A DNA stretch of 64,000 bases from Pikeienuella sp038534155 (GCA_038534155.1 JBCAXH010000005.1:1-64000), one strand, 5' to 3'; positions 17,328 through 27,598 are shown, counted from the first letter of the stretch. Notes: generated by a model from the letters alone, not told the origin. Program-made: numbers and translations.

Positions 17328-18017
17328 TCAGGCGCGCGCGTCTTCGGCGGCCTTGCGGATCGAAGCGATGCGGGCGCCGTAATCGGCGGCGTCCTCGCCG
17401 GCATAGACGGCGGAGCCTGCGACCAGCACGTCGGCCCCCGCGGCGGCGACCAATGGCGCCGTTTCCGGCGTAACGCCGCCGTCGATTTCGATGTGGATCG
17501 GACGATCGCCGATCATCTCTCTGAGCTGACGGGTCTTCGCGATGCCGCTCTCGATGAAGCTCTGGCCGCCGAAGCCGGGGTTGACCGTCATCACGCAGAT
17601 CAAGTCTGTCAGGTCCAGCACATGAGCCACCGCGTCCGTTGGGGTCGCCGGGTTGAGCGCGACCCCAGCCTTGCAGCCGAGCGCGCGGATCGCCTGAAGG
17701 GAGCGGTGAAGGTGCGGACCCGCCTCCGCGTGCACCGTCAGAAAATCGGCGCCCGCCTTCGCGAAACCTTCGAGATAAGGGTCAGCGGGGGCGATCATCA
17801 GGTGGACGTCCATCACGGTCTTGATGTGCGGCCGCGCCGAAGCGCAGACCGGCAAGCCGAAAGAGATGTTCGGCACGAAATGCCCGTCCATCACGTCCAC
17901 GTGGATCCAGTCGGCGCCGTTATCCTCCACGTCCCTGATCTCCTGACCCAGCGCGGCGAAATCGGCGGCGAGGATGGAGGGGGCGATTTTGATCGGGCGG
18001 GCGGGATCGAAAGTCAT
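17328..18017 (-). CDS. rpe: Ribulose-phosphate 3-epimerase
   Basis: Interconverts ribulose 5-phosphate and xylulose 5-phosphate in the pentose phosphate and Calvin pathways. The 229-residue protein has the standard TIM-barrel signatures IAPSILAADFAALGQEI, the metal and catalytic sites in WIHVDVMDGHFVPNISFG, VMDVHLMI, VMTVNPGFGGQSFI and IEIDGGVTPETA. The ATG at 18017 is preceded by GAGGAG; a longer in-frame start at 18062 has no such site and adds a proline-rich tail, so it is rejected. Confidence 0.97.
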   Translation of the reverse strand: MTFDPARPIKIAPSILAADFAALGQEIRDVEDNGADWIHVDVMDGHFVPNISFGLPVCASARPHIKTVMDVHLMIAPADPYLEGFAKAGADFLTVHAEAGPHLHRSLQAIRALGCKAGVALNPATPTDAVAHVLDLTDLICVMTVNPGFGGQSFIESGIAKTRQLREMIGDRPIHIEIDGGVTPETAPLVAAAGADVLVAGSAVYAGEDAADYGARIASIRKAAEDARA

Positions 18018-18071
18018 GGCGCGCGGCTCCTCGGGTGGCGTTGGCCGGGGATAGCGGATCATGCGCCAATG

Positions 18072-18098
18072 AAAAACCCCGGGCCGTGCGGCCCGGGG
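18072..18098 (-). terminator. Rho-independent terminator after the flotillin gene
   Basis: On the minus strand a perfect nine-base stem (CCCCGGGCC / GGCCCGGGG) with the loop GCAC is followed directly by TTTTT. It lies 23 bases beyond the flotillin stop and in front of rpe, so it separates the two transcription units. Confidence 0.85.
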
Positions 18099-18120
18099 CG
18101 CTCTTTGTCTTCGAGGCGGA

Positions 18121-19800
18121 TCAGGCGGCCTTTTCAGGCTCCTTCGCGGTCTCGCCTTCGATGGCTTTCGGCGCGTCCTTGTCGCCGTCCATCAGCTGCG
18201 AGGTGGCTTCGGCCATGCCGCTCTCCAGGCTGACGCCCAGCTCCTCCCCGATTTTCTTCAGCGCGGGCAGCTGCACCGCCATGCCGAGGATCGAATCGAG
18301 CGCCTGATTGACCACCGGTTTGCCGCCCTCATTCGAGGTCGTACCGCCAAGCGCGGCGCCGCCGAGACCCGCGCCGCCGATATTGTGGATCTTGATGCTG
18401 TCGATTTTCTCGGCCGGTTTGACCATTTCGGCGATGATGCCGGGCATCGCCTCCAGTCGTGCGAGGTCGACTTTCATGCCGATGATCCGATCGTCCGTGA
18501 CGTTCTCAGCGGCGACGATGGCGCGGCGGCCCTCCGCCTCGGCGAGTAGGTCGTTTTTCTTCGCTTCGGCCTTGATGTTGAGCGCATCCGCCTCGCCCTG
18601 CGCGTCCTCGCGCAGCGCATCCGCCCGGTCCGCGGCGGCGACTTTCTCGGCCTCCGCCATCAGGCGCAGCTTGGTCGCCTCGCGCTCGGCTTCGCGGCGC
18701 GCTTCGATCAGGGTGACCCGCTCGAGACGCTCCGCCTCGGCGACTTCGCGGGCGGTAGTAACCGCCTCCGTCGCTTTCGTGGCCTCGGCGCGGGCTTCAT
18801 CGGCGGAAGCGCGGGCGCGGCTCTCCTCCTCCGACTTCTGGGCGATGATGATCTGGCGGTCTTGATTGGCGACCTCGATCTCCCGCTCCTTCTCGATCTC
18901 CGCGGCCTGAATGATCTTCTCGCGGGCGATCTCGGCGGCGCGGACCTCGCGCTCCTTCTGGATACGGGCTTCGGAGGCCTGCTTTTCGCTCTCCTCACGG
19001 CGGCGGGCGATCTCCGCCTCCTGGCCGGCGCGGGCGGTCTCGATCTCCTGCTGCTGCTGGATGCGCGCCTCTTCCTCCTGCCGCTTGATCTCCAGCGTGC
19101 GGCGCTCGGCCTCCATATTGGCGAGGGAGACGGCGACCTGCGCCTCCGCCTCGATCTCGGCGCGCTCCTTCTTCGACTTGGCGATCACTTCGGCGAGCTT
19201 GCGCATGCCGACCGCGTTGAAGGCGTTGTTCTCGTCCAGCGCTTCGAACGGGGTCTGGTCGAGACCGGTGAGGGAGACCGATTCCAGCTCCAGACCGTTC
19301 TTCAGAAGGTCTTCGGAGACGGCGTTCTGCACCTCCTGCACGAAGTCGGAGCGGTTCTCATGCAGCCCGTCCATCGTCATCTGCGCGGCGACGGCGCGGA
19401 GGCCGTCGACCAGCTTGCCCTCGATCATGTCGCGGAGCTGATCCACGTCGAAGGTCCGGTCGCCGAGGGTCTGGGCGGCCTTGGCCACCCCCTCCTCCGT
19501 CGCGTTGACGGAGATGTAGAACTCCACGCCCACGTCGACGCGCATCCGGTCCTGCGTGATCAGCGCGGCGTCGCCGGCGCGGTGCACTTCGAGGCGCAGG
19601 GTCTTCATATTGACGTAGGAGATCTCATGCAGAAGCGGGATCGCGACCGTGCCGCCATCCATGATGACGCGCTTGCCGCCGGAGCCGGTCTTCACAATGG
19701 AGATCTCGCGCGTCGTGCGCCGATAGAGCCGCGCCAGCACGAGGCCGACGAGGACGAAGAGGAGCAGGACCGCTCCGACGATGCCGAGAAGTTCGATCAT
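18121..19800 (-). CDS. Flotillin-family (YqiK-like) SPFH protein
   Basis: A 559-residue flotillin. An N-terminal anchor (residues 3-25, LGIVGAVLLLFVLVGLVLARLY) is followed by the band 7/SPFH domain (VKTGSGGKRVIMDGGTVAIPLLHEISYVNMKTLRLEV) and a very long Glu/Ala/Arg-rich coiled coil (about residues 210-440) that drives oligomerisation. The C-terminus (DRIIGMKVDLARLEAMPGIIAEMVKPAEKIDSIKIHNIGG) is the usual flotillin tail. It scaffolds membrane microdomains. It follows the YqiJ-like gene with 46 bases between, as in the E. coli yqiJ-yqiK pair, and has AAGGAG before its ATG. A clear terminator follows. Confidence 0.93.
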   Translation of the reverse strand: MIELLGIVGAVLLLFVLVGLVLARLYRRTTREISIVKTGSGGKRVIMDGGTVAIPLLHEISYVNMKTLRLEVHRAGDAALITQDRMRVDVGVEFYISVNATEEGVAKAAQTLGDRTFDVDQLRDMIEGKLVDGLRAVAAQMTMDGLHENRSDFVQEVQNAVSEDLLKNGLELESVSLTGLDQTPFEALDENNAFNAVGMRKLAEVIAKSKKERAEIEAEAQVAVSLANMEAERRTLEIKRQEEEARIQQQQEIETARAGQEAEIARRREESEKQASEARIQKEREVRAAEIAREKIIQAAEIEKEREIEVANQDRQIIIAQKSEEESRARASADEARAEATKATEAVTTAREVAEAERLERVTLIEARREAEREATKLRLMAEAEKVAAADRADALREDAQGEADALNIKAEAKKNDLLAEAEGRRAIVAAENVTDDRIIGMKVDLARLEAMPGIIAEMVKPAEKIDSIKIHNIGGAGLGGAALGGTTSNEGGKPVVNQALDSILGMAVQLPALKKIGEELGVSLESGMAEATSQLMDGDKDAPKAIEGETAKEPEKAA

Positions 19801-19846
19801 ATGGGTCTCCTTAAGACTTGGTTGAATGCCGGGCGACTGAACGGGG

Positions 19847-20536
19847 TCAGTCGGCGTCGAAGGCGATGACCGGATAGATGCCGTTCTTCGGTCTCAGAAC
19901 GATGACGTCGCTTCCCTGGGGAATGACCTCTCCGTCCTGTTGCGGCTCGACGCGGATGTATTGAGTGTTACCGTGGCGGTCAGTGATCCGGCATTCCGCT
20001 GGGCGGCCGCGTTCCGCGCGTCCTTGCGTGATGACGCCCCGGCGGCCGCTCAGGTGGCGGCGAGAGACAGCGCTCGTCTCCGTCTTCGGCGCGAGGCGCG
20101 CCAGCGCCGCCGCGAAAAACTTGCCGCCCCAGAGGCCGGGAACGATCGCGATCAGCGCGGCGAGCGCCGCGGGGAGGGTTCCGCCCAGCATTGAGCTGGA
20201 AGCGAGTTGCAAGGCGTAACCGCTGACGCCGAATGCGGTCGCCACGCCCGCCAGCCAGAGCACGAAGGGCGCGTCCTTAAGCCCGACCCACCCAAGAAAG
20301 CCGCCCGAATTCTCGACGCCGGAGATGGCGTCGGCTTCGGCGATCTCAGCGTCGAAGTCGGGTTCCGCGTCGAAATCGAGTTCGAATTCAGCGTCCAGAT
20401 CGGGGCCATCGGCGTCCATCCCGATAAGGGATCCACCAAGTAAGAGCGCGATGATTTCCAGTAAAACCAGACCGGCGACAAAAATAACTGCGCCCGTAAA
20501 CGGATACATTTCAGGCGAAAAAAGAAAGCTCAGCAT
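19847..20536 (-). CDS. yqiJ: YqiJ-like NfeD/OB-fold inner membrane protein
   Basis: A 229-residue protein with an N-terminal membrane span (about 14-38), a very acidic linker (residues 40-70, many Asp and Glu), two further spans (about 88-135) and a C-terminal OB-fold-like domain (GRRGVITQGRAERGRPAECRITDRHGNTQYIRVEPQQDGEVIPQGSDVIVL). This matches YqiJ, the partner of flotillin-like YqiK. It is probably the NfeD-type cofactor of the downstream flotillin, with which it forms a two-gene operon. Confidence 0.85.
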   Translation of the reverse strand: MLSFLFSPEMYPFTGAVIFVAGLVLLEIIALLLGGSLIGMDADGPDLDAEFELDFDAEPDFDAEIAEADAISGVENSGGFLGWVGLKDAPFVLWLAGVATAFGVSGYALQLASSSMLGGTLPAALAALIAIVPGLWGGKFFAAALARLAPKTETSAVSRRHLSGRRGVITQGRAERGRPAECRITDRHGNTQYIRVEPQQDGEVIPQGSDVIVLRPKNGIYPVIAFDAD

Positions 20537-20560
20537 TGCCGCTTCTCACAACTCCCATTG

Positions 20561-20582
20561 ATTGTATGCGATTGCATTCAAT
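20561..20582. promoter_or_regulatory. Imperfect inverted repeat in the yqiJ-flotillin promoter region
   Basis: ATTGTATGC-GATT-GCATTCAAT is an inverted repeat with eight of nine bases pairing, centred about 35 bases before the yqiJ start. On the minus strand it contains TACAAT, a good -10 match. An operator overlapping the promoter is a reasonable inference. The regulator is unknown. Confidence 0.4.
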
Positions 20583-20590
20583 ATGGGGGT

Positions 20591-20618
20591 CGGAGGCGTG
20601 TATTTCAACACGCCTCCG
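20591..20618 (-). terminator. Strong hairpin after the dehydrogenase gene
   Basis: A perfect 11-base stem (CGGAGGCGTGT / ACACGCCTCCG) with a six-base loop lies 29 bases beyond the stop of the dehydrogenase gene and before the yqiJ start on the same strand. There is no T-run, so this is either a Rho-assisted or a structural 3' end. Confidence 0.55.
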
Positions 20619-20647
20619 TGAAATCATCGTGAAAAGCGCTTGTTACT

Positions 20648-21517
20648 TCAGGACTTATTCAGTCGGCGGATGAGGCTGGACGTGTCCCAGCGCCCGCCGC
20701 CCTGATCCTGCACATCGCCGTAGAACTGATCGACCAGCGCGGTGACCGGCAGGCGGGCGCCGTTGTTCTTCGCCTCGCCGAGGCAGATGCCGAGATCCTT
20801 GCGCATCCAGTCGACGGCGAAGCCGAAATCGAACTTGTCCTCGCCCATGGTCACCGCGCGGTTCTCCATCTGCCAGGACCCCGCCGCGCCTTTTGAAATG
20901 ACGTCGATCACGTCGGGCACGTTGAGGCCCGCCTTCTGGGCGAAGTTCACGCCTTCAGAGAGGCCCTGAAGAAGTCCGGCGATGCAGATCTGATTGACCA
21001 TCTTGGTGAGCTGTCCCGCCCCCGCCGGGCCGAGCAGGCGGTGCGAGTGGGCGAAGGCGTCCATGATCGGCGCGGCGCGGTCGTAAGTCGCCTGGTCGCC
21101 GCCGCACATGATCGTCAGGACGCCGTTCTCCGCCCCGGCCTGACCGCCGGAGACCGGCGCGTCCACAAAGCCGAACCCGCCCGCGGTCGCGGCCACCGCA
21201 AGCTCGCGCGCCACATCGGCGGATGCGGTGGTGTGATCGACGAAGACCCCGCCCTCCTCCATCATGCTGAAGGCGCCGTTGCCGCCGGTGGTGACGGAGC
21301 GGAGATCGTCGTCATTGCCGACGCAGCAAAAGACGAATTCCGCGCCCTCAGCCGCTTCCGCCGGGGTCGGCGCAGCCTTCCCGCCATGCTCTTTCGCCCA
21401 TGCCTCGGCCTTGGAGGCGGTGCGATTGTACACCGTCACCTCGTGTCCGGCTTTCGCTAGATGTCCCGCCATCGGATAGCCCATCACGCCGAGCCCGATG
21501 AATGCCGTTTTGGCCAT
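20648..21517 (-). CDS. 3-hydroxyisobutyrate dehydrogenase-like NAD(P) oxidoreductase
   Basis: A 289-residue beta-hydroxyacid dehydrogenase. It begins with the Rossmann motif FIGLGVMGYPMAGHLAKAGHEVTVYNRT, continues with the family substrate motif FVDAPVSGGQAGAENGVLTIMCGG, and carries the catalytic lysine in GAGQLTKMVNQI. The family includes 3-hydroxyisobutyrate, tartronate semialdehyde and succinic semialdehyde reductases; the substrate cannot be chosen from sequence. The ATG at 21517 has GGGAG upstream and starts exactly at the Rossmann fold; the longer frame is rejected. Confidence 0.9.
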   Translation of the reverse strand: MAKTAFIGLGVMGYPMAGHLAKAGHEVTVYNRTASKAEAWAKEHGGKAAPTPAEAAEGAEFVFCCVGNDDDLRSVTTGGNGAFSMMEEGGVFVDHTTASADVARELAVAATAGGFGFVDAPVSGGQAGAENGVLTIMCGGDQATYDRAAPIMDAFAHSHRLLGPAGAGQLTKMVNQICIAGLLQGLSEGVNFAQKAGLNVPDVIDVISKGAAGSWQMENRAVTMGEDKFDFGFAVDWMRKDLGICLGEAKNNGARLPVTALVDQFYGDVQDQGGGRWDTSSLIRRLNKS

Positions 21518-21634
21518 GTTTCCACTCCCTCGAATTGTCCGTAATGTCGCCGCAACAGTCGCTTCGCCGGCCACGAGGGTCAAGGTTGCGGTCAAGGCCG
21601 CGCGGCGAACGACGTGAATGGGAGCGATTAAATT

Positions 21635-24103
21635 TTGCGGACGGTTTTCAAGGCGTTGCTATGGCTTCTGGGCGGCGCGAGCTGCGTCGCCGCGATTGCG
21701 CTGGCGCTGGTTTACTACCTCATGTCTCGCTCCGTCGCGGACTATGAGGCGGACTACGCCGTAGAGGGACTGACCGCAGAGGTCGAGATCGTGCGCGACG
21801 CCAATGCAGTGCCGCATATCTACGCCGCCAATGATCTTGACGCGTATTACGCGCTCGGCCTCGCCCATGCGCAGGACCGCCTCTGGCAGATGGAGATCGG
21901 GAGACGCGGCGCGCAAGGGCGTCTGGCGGAGCTCTTCGGGGCGAGCGCCGTCGACATCGACAGGCGCCTTCGCACCTTCGATCTCTACACCTACGCCAAA
22001 GGGGCCGCCGCGCGGCAATCGCCCGAGACGACGACGATCCTGGAGGCTTACGCGGCGGGCGTGAACGCATGGATCCGCGTCGTCAACGCCGAAGCGCTGG
22101 GGCGCGGCGCGCCGGAGTTCTTCCTGTTCAACGAGGGGCTCGCGCCTTGGACGCCGGCCGACAGTATCGCGATCCTCAAGGTGATGGCGCTGCGCCTCAC
22201 CGACAGCGCGCGGCGGGAGGTGGACCGCGCTCTTCTTCTCCGCGAGATCGGGCCTGAGAAACTGCGGGACGTCGACCCGGATTATCCCGACGCCGGGCTT
22301 CTCGCCCTGCCCTCCTTTACGGAGGCGTTTCGCGGGCTCTCCGTGCCCGGGCCCCAACGCCGCGCGGCGCTCGACCCATGGGAGGAGGCGTTTCTGCCGC
22401 GCGCCGGGTTCGGCGGCGCCTCAAACGCCTGGGCGGTCGATGGCGGGCGCACGACGACGGGCGCGCCGCTTCTCGCCAACGACCCGCATCTCTGGCTCTC
22501 CGCCCCGTCGATCTGGATGCTCGCCCATATCGAGTTTCCGGATCAGGGCGTGATCGGCGGCACCATCGCGGGCGTTCCCGCCGTGCTCGTCGGACGGAAC
22601 CGGGACCTCGCCTGGGGGCTGACCAATGTGGGGATGGACGATCAGGATCTTTATATCGAGAAACTGAACCCGGAGAACCCGAACCAGTATCTGACGCCGG
22701 ACGGCTGGGCCGATTTCACCGAGCGCACCGAGCTTATCCAGGTGAACGGCGGCGATCCGGTGGAGATCACGCTGCGCTGGACCCGGCATGGGCCCGTCCT
22801 TCCCGAAAACGTCTATGAGGCCGGCGCGGTTACGCCCGAAGGCCATGTCGCCGCCCTAGCCTGGACGACGCTCTCCTCCGAAGATCGCACGATCGACGGG
22901 CTGATCCGGCTGAAGCGCGCAACCACGATCGAAGAGGCGCAGGCGGCGGGCGACCTCGTCCTCGCGCCAGGTCAGAACGTCACCGTGGCGGACAAGGACG
23001 GCGTCGGCGTCTTCGTCACCGGCCGCCCGCCGCAGCGCAGCCCCGAGAGCCGATCCGAGGGGCGCATCCCCTCGCTCGGCTGGATCGCGGAGAACGACTG
23101 GGACGGCCTCGCCCCGCTGGAGACGCTGCCGAAGTCGATCCGGCCCTTCTCCGGCATCGTGGCGAACGCCAACAATCGATCGACGAACGCGCCCTTCCCC
23201 AACCATATCTCCTTCGACTGGGCCGCCCCCTACCGCATCCAGCGGGTGGAGCGGAAGCTGAACGACCGCGAGTTCCACACGCTGGAGAGCTTCATAGAGA
23301 TCCAGAACGACACGGTCTCCGAGATGGCCCGCTCCGTCCTCCCCCTGATCGCGCGCGAACTATGGTGGACCCGCGACGAAGGCGTAGGCGACATCCGCGG
23401 CGACCGGCGGGAAGCGGCGCTAGCGCTGCTTGGCGAATGGAACGGGGAGATGAGCGAACACGCGCCGGAGCCGCTGATCTTCACCGCCTGGATGCGCGCG
23501 CTCACGAACCGGCTGGCCGAAGATGAGCTCGGCGAAGCCATCGCCATCATCGAAGGGCCGAACCCGCTCTTCGTCGAGCGCGTCTTCCGCGACATCGACG
23601 GCGCTGGCGTCTGGTGCGATGTCGATAAATCGGTTCGCGTGGAGAGCTGCGAGGAAATCGCTAAACTCGCCCTCGACGACGCGCTGGAGGAGTTGGTGGC
23701 GGTCTATGGCGACGGTCTCTCAACGTGGCGCTGGGGGGAAGCGCACCGCGCGCGCCATGTGGCGACGCCGCTCGGGCGGCAATGGCCGCTGAGCCTCCTG
23801 GTCAATATCGAACACGAGACATCGGGCGGCGACTATACGCTGCAGCGCGCCAAGACGGCCGGGCGGGGGCCGGAGCCTTATCTGAACGTCCACGCCGCCG
23901 GTTATCGAGCGGTCTATGACTTTTCGGATCTCGACCGCTCCGTCTTCATCATCACGACGGGACAGTCGGGCCACCTCCTCTCGCGCCACTATGACGACCT
24001 CGCCGACAAATGGCGCGGCGGAGAGTACATCTCCATGTCGATGCGGGAGGAGGACATCCGCGCAGGCGCGGTTGGCGTGACGCGCCTTTCTTCGAACCCG
24101 TGA
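21635..24103 (+). CDS. Penicillin acylase family Ntn-hydrolase
   Basis: An 822-residue member of the penicillin/AHL acylase family, made as a precursor that cleaves itself into alpha and beta chains. Residues 5-30 are a membrane anchor or signal. The alpha-chain has VRDANAVPHIYAAND and YALGLAHAQDRLWQME. The autocleavage site is FGGASNAWAV, with Ser263 as the new N-terminal nucleophile, followed by GAPLLANDPHLWLSAPSIW. The beta-chain has the oxyanion-type region TNVGMDDQDLYIE and a late NANNRSTN motif. Substrates of such enzymes include beta-lactams, acyl-homoserine lactones and other amides. The start is TTG with GGGAG upstream; no in-frame ATG is close. Confidence 0.9.
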   Translation: MRTVFKALLWLLGGASCVAAIALALVYYLMSRSVADYEADYAVEGLTAEVEIVRDANAVPHIYAANDLDAYYALGLAHAQDRLWQMEIGRRGAQGRLAELFGASAVDIDRRLRTFDLYTYAKGAAARQSPETTTILEAYAAGVNAWIRVVNAEALGRGAPEFFLFNEGLAPWTPADSIAILKVMALRLTDSARREVDRALLLREIGPEKLRDVDPDYPDAGLLALPSFTEAFRGLSVPGPQRRAALDPWEEAFLPRAGFGGASNAWAVDGGRTTTGAPLLANDPHLWLSAPSIWMLAHIEFPDQGVIGGTIAGVPAVLVGRNRDLAWGLTNVGMDDQDLYIEKLNPENPNQYLTPDGWADFTERTELIQVNGGDPVEITLRWTRHGPVLPENVYEAGAVTPEGHVAALAWTTLSSEDRTIDGLIRLKRATTIEEAQAAGDLVLAPGQNVTVADKDGVGVFVTGRPPQRSPESRSEGRIPSLGWIAENDWDGLAPLETLPKSIRPFSGIVANANNRSTNAPFPNHISFDWAAPYRIQRVERKLNDREFHTLESFIEIQNDTVSEMARSVLPLIARELWWTRDEGVGDIRGDRREAALALLGEWNGEMSEHAPEPLIFTAWMRALTNRLAEDELGEAIAIIEGPNPLFVERVFRDIDGAGVWCDVDKSVRVESCEEIAKLALDDALEELVAVYGDGLSTWRWGEAHRARHVATPLGRQWPLSLLVNIEHETSGGDYTLQRAKTAGRGPEPYLNVHAAGYRAVYDFSDLDRSVFIITTGQSGHLLSRHYDDLADKWRGGEYISMSMREEDIRAGAVGVTRLSSNP

Positions 24104-24433
24104 TCGAGGCGCCCCGGAGAACTTCGCTCCGATGGGCGGTCTCCTCAGCGTCACTTAAGGAGACGACTTGTCACCCGCGACGCTCGCCGCTTGGGCAGGT
24201 GCTTCGAGTACGCAATGAAGGATGAAGAGCCGCGTCACATTGCGCGCTTCAAACACCCCCACAGATGGCGAAATCGCGGAGTTTGGGCGCGGCCCACGCC
24301 AAGCGACGCGCGCAGCGGGATCGCGAGGCGCTCGCCCCAATGCGAAGCTATTGAAAAGCGCGGAGGGCGGGAGACCCCACGCTCTTTCCGTATCGGTCAG
24401 AGCGGAGAGAGGCGTCTCAAGCGAAGAGACAGA
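24104..24433. other. 330-base gap between convergent acylase and sufS genes
   Basis: No credible gene is visible. A degenerate relative of the intergenic repeat may be present on the minus strand at 24201-24213 (GCGTACTCGAAGC). A small inverted repeat GTCTC/GAGAC at about 24415-24431 lies just beyond the sufS stop but has no T-run, so the operon end is not clearly marked. Confidence 0.4.
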
Positions 24434-25659
<1,226 letters not shown>

Positions 25660-25660
<1 letters not shown>

Positions 25661-26235
25661 CACCCAGATATAGCCCCGGCGAGCAGAATTGGCAGGAGGG
25701 CGCCGAGCAAAAACAGCGCACCGAAAATCACGCCAGCGACCTTCCAGGCTGAGGAGAAGCGATGCGCCTCGGCTATGAAATTCACGAGAAGCCAGAGAGT
25801 GACGCCGACGAGGATCATCGACAGGATCGCACTCCCGCCAACGTCTTCGGACATCAGCGCGAATGGGTTCATCACCAGCGCGAAAGGCGCGGTCACCAGA
25901 CTGTGCCACGCGAGCGCGGCGGCGACCTCCCACGGCTCGCCCTTACCCCCGAACAAAAACCGGCCGATGGCGTAAGCCAGAAGCACCATTATGGCGAAAG
26001 CGAAGGCGGAGGCGAAGAGATTGCCGACGACGAAAAAGACAATGCCCCCGTCGCCCGAGACGTCCTCCCCCAGCGCGATCGATCGCAGGACGAGCATCAC
26101 CGCGTTGATGCAAAACGAGAGACCGAAGATCAGCGCAATGCGCTCGAACGTATCGAACTCGTCGATCGCCATGCGCGCGCCCTTGCGCGGCGACCGGTAG
26201 GTGTCGACGGCTTTCGCCCAGATCTCTGCGAACAT
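25660..26235 (-). CDS. YIP1-like membrane protein (third of three)
   Basis: A 191-residue protein with four or five hydrophobic segments. Shared features with its two upstream neighbours show paralogy: an amphipathic N-terminal helix (YRSPRKGARMAIDEFDTFERIAL), a central FGGKGEPWEVAAALAWHSLVTAP and a C-terminal FIAEAHRFSSAWKVAGVIFGAL. YIP1-type proteins are small integral membrane proteins; the bacterial function is not established. It sits directly before sufS, with overlapping stop and start codons. Confidence 0.75.
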
Positions 26236-26247
26236 CGGCGCCTTAAG

Positions 26248-26934
26248 TCAGCTGATCCCGAGGGATAGGACGCCCCACACGAGCGCAATGGTCAGAATGG
26301 CGAGCACCGCCATGACGCGATACGTGTAGCGAAAGCCCTGCGCCTCCGCGACCCCCGCCGAGAGGAAAAATCCGAACGCGATCGGCCCGATGAAATACGG
26401 CGCCTCCACCAGCCACTCAGTGTCGAGGAACGGCGCATGGGGGCGCCCGAAGACGACGCACACCGTGATCAGCGCGCCGAAGAGCTCAATCGGCGCGGAG
26501 ACGAGAGCGGCCCAGAAGACGGCGCAGCGCGTGTCGTACCAGCTTCCTTTCCCGCCGAAGGGGATCGAGACGATCTTGGCCGCCACGGCGGCGACGTAAA
26601 AGAGCGACGTGCGGATCAGGAAGGCGACGATGACGCCGAGCCCGACCTGCGCGGGAAGCGCGATCGCAACCTCCTGCGGCGGCGCGACGACCATCGACAT
26701 GGAGCGCGCCACGAAGAAAATGAGGTCGGACAAGAGAGCGAGAAACAGCAGCCTCGCCTCTGACGGACGGGACTGGATCAGCGACCGCGTCGACCACCGC
26801 ATGTCCGAATAGGCGTCGAGAATACGGTCGAGATAGGTGCGCCCGGCGCGCAGATCGGGATCATCGTCTGGAATCTGATCCAGACGCCGCAATCGCTCAT
26901 CCGAGTGGATTAAACCGCCCTCAGCATTCGCCAT
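26248..26934 (-). CDS. YIP1-like membrane protein (second of three)
   Basis: A 228-residue membrane protein. Its core FGGKGSWYDTRCAVFWAALVSAP and C-terminal AEAQGFRYTYRVMAVLAIL align with the other two paralogues, and YSDMRWSTRSLIQSRPSEARLLFLAL matches their N-terminal helix. It has about five hydrophobic segments and a charged N-terminal tail rich in Asp. The ATG at 26934 is preferred over one five codons upstream, although neither has a strong ribosome-binding site. The 26935-27015 gap before it is AT-rich and may hold an internal promoter. Confidence 0.72.
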   Translation of the reverse strand: MANAEGGLIHSDERLRRLDQIPDDDPDLRAGRTYLDRILDAYSDMRWSTRSLIQSRPSEARLLFLALLSDLIFFVARSMSMVVAPPQEVAIALPAQVGLGVIVAFLIRTSLFYVAAVAAKIVSIPFGGKGSWYDTRCAVFWAALVSAPIELFGALITVCVVFGRPHAPFLDTEWLVEAPYFIGPIAFGFFLSAGVAEAQGFRYTYRVMAVLAILTIALVWGVLSLGIS

Positions 26935-27015
26935 AACACTCACCCACACGCTACACAGTGAGGATAATAGTCTAAATTATTACTCTAACTCAACTTTAAT
27001 CCGTAAACTCAGCCG

Positions 27016-27588
27016 TCATGATCCAATCGACGCTATCGTCGCGGCGACAGCCAGCGCGGCGAAGACGATCGCGACGCGATAAAGAGGGAAGCCCTGCGCC
27101 GCCGCCAGCATCGGCGCGAGGAGACCGGCCCAGAGAACGCCAGCGACCAGCGACGCCGCCTCGGGCGCATTGATAGCGGCGCCGACGGCGTAGGTCACCG
27201 CGGCTGCAGGGCCGGATGCGAGGGCCGACCAGAAGAGCGCGAGGCGGCACGCCTTCCACGACCCGCCGTCGCCCGGCGCAGCGCCGCGAAAAACCTTGCA
27301 GATCAGCGCGAAGAGCGCCGCCACGAGGTAGAGTGCGAGCGGCAGGAACGAAAATCCGATCAGAAGGCGCGCCGCAAACCACGGCGCTCGCTCCTCGCCG
27401 AGTGCGAGGGTCGGGCGGATCGCCTCCGCCGCCACGGGGCCCAGCGTCAGGAAAAGCGCCGCCCCGAAGGCGAGCGCGATCAGGCGGGATTCCGGCGGCG
27501 GCCCCGACCACTCCGCGCGCCAAGAGGCCGCCGGGGCGGACCAGGCGTAAGCGATCCGACCCGCAAGACTGCGTGGATATTCGGTCAT
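27016..27588 (-). CDS. YIP1-like membrane protein (first of three)
   Basis: A 190-residue membrane protein carrying the same pattern as the next two genes: AWSAPAASWRAEWSGPPPESRLIALAF at the N-terminus, APGDGGSWKACRLALFWSALASGPAA in the middle and AAAQGFPLYRVAIVFAAL at the C-terminus. About five spans are predicted by eye. It begins ten bases after the sufD stop; an in-frame ATG at 27633 would overlap sufD by 35 bases. It is the most divergent of the three. Confidence 0.68.
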   Translation of the reverse strand: MTEYPRSLAGRIAYAWSAPAASWRAEWSGPPPESRLIALAFGAALFLTLGPVAAEAIRPTLALGEERAPWFAARLLIGFSFLPLALYLVAALFALICKVFRGAAPGDGGSWKACRLALFWSALASGPAAAVTYAVGAAINAPEAASLVAGVLWAGLLAPMLAAAQGFPLYRVAIVFAALAVAATIASIGS

Positions 27589-27598
27589 ATGACCCGCG

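Noticed and set aside
18862..19869. Plus-strand Leu/Asp-rich frame opposite the flotillin gene
   Set aside because: The regular composition is the complement of the Glu/Ala/Arg coiled coil of flotillin, not a real repeat protein.
25661..25933. N-terminal extension of SufS over the YIP1-like gene
   Set aside because: It would overlap another conserved gene. SufS begins at the TGATG junction.
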